From the NCBI GenBank assembly GCA_007570785.1, contig ML664159.1, forward strand, positions 6,937,483-7,001,482: a DNA stretch of 64,000 bases, in the 5' to 3' direction. Source of the DNA: Antilocapra americana (Eukaryota; Chordata; Mammalia; Artiodactyla; Antilocapridae). How positions within the stretch are numbered: position 1 is the first letter of the stretch; every line of letters begins with the position of its first letter. Both the position numbers and the translations under genes were made by a program. Shown piece after piece: positions 59,309 through 64,000 of this stretch. The notes under the pieces were generated by a model that worked only from the letters and a program-made list of their open reading frames with translations, searched no databases and was not told the origin of the DNA.

Positions 59309-60425
59309 TTAAAAAACATCTACTTCTGCTTTATTGACTACACTAAAGCCTTTGACAGTGTGGATCACAACAAACTGTGGAAAATTCTTAAAGAGATGGG
59401 AATACCAGACCACCTGACCTGCCTCCTGAGAAATCTGTATGCAGATCAAGAAGCAACAGTTAGAACCAGACATGGAACAATGGACTGGTTTAAAATTGGG
59501 AAAGGAGTATATCAAGGCTGCATATTGTCACCCTGCTTGTTTAACTTATATGCAGAATACATCATGCAAAATCCTGGGCTGGATGAAGCACAAGCTGGAA
59601 TCAAGACTGTCAGGAGAAATATCAATAACCTCAGATATGCATATGATACTACCCTTATGGCAGAAATCAAAGAGGAACTAAAGAGCCTCTTGATAAAAGT
59701 GAAAGAGGAGAGTGAAAAAGTTGGCTTAAAACTCAACATTCAGAAAACTAGGATCATGGCACCTGGTCCCCTCACTTCATGGCAAATAGATGGGGAAACA
59801 ATGGAAACAATGACAGACTGTTTTCTTGGGCTCCAAAATCACTGCAGATGGTGACTGCAGCCATGAAATTAAAAGACACTTGCTCCTTGGAAGAAAAGTT
59901 ATGATCAAGCTAGATAGCATAATAAAAAGCAGAGGCATTACTTTACCGACACAGGTCTGACATAGTCGAAGCTATGGTTTTTCCAGTAGTCATGTACAGA
60001 CGTGAGAGTTGGGCCATAAAGAAAGCTGAGAACTGAAGAATTGATGCTTTTGACCTGTGGTGTTGGAGAAGGCTCTTGAGAGTCCCTTGGACTGCAAGGA
60101 GATCCAACCAGTCAATCCTAAAGGGAATCAGTCCCAAGTATTTATTGGAAGGACTGATGCTGAAGCTGAAGCTCCAATACTTTAGCCACCTGATGCGAAG
60201 AATTGACTCATTTGAAAAGACCCTGATGCTGGGAAAGATTGAAGGCAGGTGGAGAAGGGGACAACAGAGGATGAAATGGTTGGATGGCATTACTGACTCG
60301 ATGGACATGAGTTTCAGCAAGCTCCAGGAGTTGGTTATGGACAGGAAAGCCTGGTGTGCTGTAGTCCATGGGGTCACAAAGGGTCGGACACAACTGAGAG
60401 ACTGAACTGACCTGAACTGAACTGA
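59309..60425 (+). mobile_element. BovB LINE, RT core to 3' end
   Basis: Contains the longest open BovB frame here: 59267-59854, 195 codons, covering RT blocks 'FCFIDYTKAFDSVDHNKLW', 'GKGVYQGCILSPCLFNLYAE' and 'AGIKTVRRNINNLRY'. The catalytic box reads YAYD (59636-59647), so one essential aspartate is lost. The first codons of that frame lie in flanking non-BovB DNA. The 3' end 'acacaactgagagactgaac' is complete. Confidence 0.95.
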
Positions 60426-60487
60426 AGTAAGAGACAAAAGGAAGAGTCTATAGTGAGTGATAGCTGAGTGCTCTGACAATATAGATG

Positions 60488-60965
60488 TAGCACAGTTGAT
60501 AACAAAGGTCCGTATAGTCAAAGCTATGTTTTTTCCAGTAGTCATATACAGATGTGAGAGTTGCACCATAAAGAAGCCTGAGCACAGAAGAATTGATGCT
60601 TTTGAATTGTGGTACTGGAGGAGACTCTTGAGAGTCCCTTGGACTGCATGGAGATCAAACCAGTCAATCCTAAGGGAAATCAACTCTGAATGCTCATTGG
60701 AAGGACCGATGCTGAAGCTGAAGCTCCAGTACTTTGGCCACCTGATGCAAAGAGCCGATTCATTGGAAAAGACCATGATGTTGGGAAAGATTGAGGGCAG
60801 GAGGAGAAAGGGGTGATAGAGGATGAGTTGTTTGGATAGCATCACTGACTCAATGGACATGAATTTAAACAAATTCATGGAGAGAGTAAAGGACAAGGAA
60901 GTCTGGCATGCTGTAGTCCATGGGGGCGCAGAGTTGGAAACAGCTGAGTGACTTAACAACAACAA
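60488..60965 (+). mobile_element. BovB LINE 3' end
   Basis: 'gataacaaaggtccgtatag' to 'cagctgagtgacttaacaac', 62 bases after the previous BovB and in the same direction. More diverged than it, so a separate insertion is likelier than a tandem duplication. Confidence 0.93.
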
Positions 60966-62155
60966 TTGCACAAATGTGTGGTGAGGTTGGAGAACACATT
61001 CAAAAGAATTTGTAACTCTTTCCAGTAATCACACTGGTGGTATCATTATTGGCTTCTACTGACTAAAGATGGAATAATTTGAGTATTACTGAGGAAAATA
61101 ACTACAATGAATCAATACACATGAAATATATTTAAATCCATGATTTCACCTTGATACAGAAAACTACTTGGTCATCATTGGAGGATGCTTAGAAACCATC
61201 TCTTTATTTTGAAAACTGGTAAATAATAGAAAATAATCAATCATTTAGCCTGCCTTTCCTGTATAAACTGTAACATTAGGTAACCAAATAGTAGGTGATG
61301 TGAAGTTTCTCTTTATGGAAGCAGTCCATCAGATAACAGAAGAAGAAACAGAATTTGAACATGAGCAGTATTTGACAATCTCTAATGAATTATTGAATGC
61401 AATTATTGAGCACCTATGGCTGTTTGTTTCAGGAAAAGATAGGTAAACAGATAGTTTGTGCCTGGAAGAACACAACACCTCTTATAAAGTAATTTTAACC
61501 CCTTCCCCTTTAGTAATAATCAAACATGAGTATGGTTCAGCCTGGATATCTAGGACACTGCTTTCTGTTGCGCTCTGCAGTGAAAAGTTCTGACTACTCT
61601 AGCTTGGAGCTTGAAAAGCCTAACTCCTTCTGGGTCCCACTCTAGGGCAAACATTTGGTGGCTGTAAAATGGGAGCCTTACTGAAGACTGTACCTCAATG
61701 CCTATTCCTTCCATTCTCCTCGGAATCTTCAGCTAGAAAACAGGAGCAAACTGATTAGAGAAGTTCAGGTTGAGCGTTATCTTCCACATGGGGTAAAGCT
61801 GGCTGTGGATGGGAGGGATGCAAAATGGAGAGGCCAGTTAAGTAAATGATAGGCATATACACTGAAAATTATGTCTGGATGAAGTTTAGCTGTGGATCTT
61901 GCTAGGAGACCAGCCATCCACTAAGTTTTGGCATAGATGGCCAAAATTTTTAAAAATTTTTCAAAGCAACAGCTTATGAACTTCAATCCTTAAAATAATC
62001 CCAGACCCCAAATCCGCACTCAGCATAAAGTTAGCTCCCAAAGCTGTACATTCCCAGGAAAGACTTGAATGAAATCTTTCATTCAAGAGGCCAGGAAAAT
62101 CCTCTTTGTATACCTTATGCAATTTTTCTCATTGAGATATTTGGGATAAAAAATA
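60966..62155. other. Non-repetitive or unassigned old sequence
   Basis: No exon or nameable repeat seen. Confidence 0.4.
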
Positions 62156-62159
62156 CTAT

Positions 62160-62420
62160 CTTAAGTATATCTTGGGAAAAGAAATGAGATTCTCTCAACT
62201 CCATTTGTCAAATAATTCCTCTCTCCACTAAGTTTTGAGCATTACTTTTATAATAGTCTTGTATTAACAGTGTCATATTCTCATTAAATTCAGTGTATGT
62301 GGGTCTATTTCTGGATTTCATTCTCTTTCATTGGCCTACTTATTTATGTAGTATTACCAAATTAAAAAAAATGGTACTATGATGCTGCTGTAATATTTCA
62401 TGAAATATAAGGCACTACTA
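62160..62420 (-). mobile_element. Old L1 ORF2 fragment, antisense
   Basis: 'ctcaactccatttgtcaaat', 'gtgggtctatttctggattt', 'tctttcattggcctacttat', 'aatggtactatgatgctgc' follow the antisense L1 ORF2 order. Confidence 0.65.
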
Positions 62421-63408
62421 AAAACCTAAGCCTCTGGAATGTCAGAAATCAGGAAATTTCAAAGAATAGGAGTTCTTCTTTCTAGAATTCTGCCATTAAA
62501 GTAACTCAGCTCTAAAATTCATATTCTGGGTGACTTTTAGTCCAAAATTTCAAATTCCTCAGAAAATCTGAATGGTTTAGCCTAGGTTGAGTATCAGTCT
62601 CCATATCCAGTATCTATTTTTAGGGGGAGAGATTAATGTATTACAGACATGACTGCCCAATCCTGTGTACCAGTGGAAGGTTGCAAAGAAACAAAGCGTT
62701 ATGAGCTGAACAGAACTCCCCAAACTGTGCACCCCATTATGCCCACCTGCCCGTCTCGTACATCTGAAGCCTTCCTGTCACTGCATGGTACATCTCCCCC
62801 CCACACAACTGCACCATCCCTTTCCAGTGGGAGATGACGCAAACTCCTACCCTGGTACTGACCAATGACATAAGATCATACAGCTGCCAAGTCAGGATTT
62901 CCTACAGCATGCTTACTCCGTCAGTTCTGTCAAAACAACCTTTTATATTCTATAATAAATCAGTTAGCTGAAAAATGTAATCATTAACATATCCTAAATT
63001 ATAGTGGTTTTTCAAACTAGGGTACCAGTAAATTTAGAGGTACATAAAAACATTCCAAGGGGTACTTCAGCATGGAAAGTTTGGAGGGAATCGGTGTCCA
63101 GATTCTCAGCTTCTTACAACTGACCCCTCTGAGATGTGTTTCAGTTTGAGGATGCCTGAGTCTCTGCTTCCCCATCTCCTCTTTTACAATAGACTCTAAC
63201 TTATTACAAGTATACTTTCCCCAGATCATGGATCTTACCCTAGTTCATTTATCGGGGTGTAAAACCGCAGGAGGACTGAACAAGAACTATGTTAGGCCTT
63301 TCTTTAATCAAGGCACCATAAATACACAGGTGTCTTTTGCTGTCTAACATGTTTTTTGGTTGAGAGGGAAACATTAGAAATAGGATATTCTGAATCCAGA
63401 TATGTTAG
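62421..63408. other. Non-repetitive non-coding sequence
   Basis: No exon or repeat recognised. Confidence 0.4.
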
Positions 63409-63420
63409 GAAGTGGCACAG

Positions 63421-63630
63421 GGCTTCCCAGGTGGCTCAGTGGTAAAGTATGCACCTGACAATGCAGGAGACGCTGGTTTGATCCCTGGGCTGGGAAGATC
63501 CTCTGGAGAAGGAAAGGGCAACCCACTCCAGTGTCCTTGCCTGGAGAATTCCATGGACAGAGAAACCTGGCAGGCTATCATCCCTGGGGTCATAAAAGAG
63601 TCAGACATGACTAAGTGACTGAGCATGCAA
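63421..63630 (+). mobile_element. Bov-tA SINE
   Basis: 'ggcttcccaggtggctcag', 'ggtttgatccctgggctg', 'agtcagacatgactaagtg'. Exact 12-base duplication gaagtggcacag at 63409-63420 and 63631-63642. Confidence 0.96.
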
Positions 63631-63849
63631 GAAGTGGCACAGTAGGAGAAATGACAGTTTCCCATCAATGACTTGGTCTCTTTCCCCGCCCCCGACTCTT
63701 GTTAAAGAAGTATTCCTCTCTGAAAGGATCACTAAAAATCAGAGCAAAGACCATTGGTAGGAAATGGGAACTCTGGCCCCTTATCTCAGGTGATAAACCC
63801 ATGACAGGATCTGTATCTTGTCTAACTTGGGTACAAAAGATTTGATAAG

Positions 63850-64000
63850 ACTGGAGGTGGGGCCAAGAAGGCAGAATAGGAAGGCCCAAGCTCACCTTCT
63901 GCTAGGGACACACCAAAGTTACAACTATGTAAACTGGAAGGCTAGAAGGAAAAACTGCCTACAATTAAAGATGTAAAGAAGGAACCACAATGAGATGGGA
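63850..64000 (+). mobile_element. L1 5' UTR start, continues past the window
   Basis: 'ggaggtggggccaagaaggc', 'agaataggaaggcccaagc', 'gacacaccaaagttacaac', 'aaggaaccacaatgagatgg' match the 5' end of ruminant L1, the part lost in most copies. Whether ORF1 and ORF2 are intact cannot be seen. Confidence 0.8.

Noticed and set aside
59943..60971. 342-codon minus-strand open frame
   Set aside because: It runs antisense through two BovB 3' ends (59309-60425 and 60488-60965). Antisense BovB/Bov-A is often open by composition; the same kind of frame appears antisense at 53889-54449 and 30412-30993.

Overview
This window looks like ruminant (bovid) nuclear DNA, probably intronic or intergenic. The evidence is the repeat content: many Bov-tA/Bov-A2 SINEs, nine or more pieces of the BovB LINE, artiodactyl tRNA-derived (CHR-type) SINEs, ruminant L1 3' ends, and endogenous retrovirus remnants. 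There is no bacterial-style gene organisation, and no complete protein-coding gene can be supported. I cannot tell cattle from sheep or goat.

Layout. 1-9 kb is old L1 (L1M pieces, then about 2.7 kb of a younger L1 ORF2/3' end) cut up by SINEs. 10.46-10.87 kb is a processed pseudogene of ribosomal protein eL42 (RPL36A/RPL36AL) with target-site duplications. 11.18-11.52 kb is a MER2-like DNA transposon. 13-15.75 kb holds a Bov-A2 dimer, an L1 3' end and a 1.45 kb BovB copy. 16.45-17.25 kb is the only CpG island. It has good splice-donor sequences on both strands and is the only promoter-like sequence seen, so it is the best candidate for the 5' end of one or two host genes whose other exons I cannot find here. 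18-32 kb is SINE/BovB/L1 mosaic, including a BovB nested in an L1. A possible minus-strand coding exon lies near 31.75-31.97 kb. 33.5-38.1 kb is retroviral: a solo LTR, a decayed gag remnant with a late-domain-like motif, and a second solo LTR sitting inside a Bov-A2 SINE. 38.5-40.2 kb is a 1.8 kb minus-strand BovB. 43.05-51.41 kb is one very degraded ERV-L provirus (deleted 5' LTR, pro-pol traces, 3' LTR) carrying ten later insertions. 52.1-54.3 kb is a BovB with an inverted 5' half. 55-61 kb holds three more BovB pieces and old L1. The window ends in the 5' UTR of an L1 that continues past base 64000.

The elements do not form a pathway. Their value is as a stratified record of insertions: nesting and target-site duplications give relative ages in many places. 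I found no convincing new biological system. The best leads are the two-sided CpG-island promoter, the candidate exon at 31.8 kb, several unusual insertion structures (a 51-base tail-less SINE head, a 5'-inverted BovB, a 63-base insert with a hairpin in a SINE, a composite BovB repeat pair) and two long inverted repeats.
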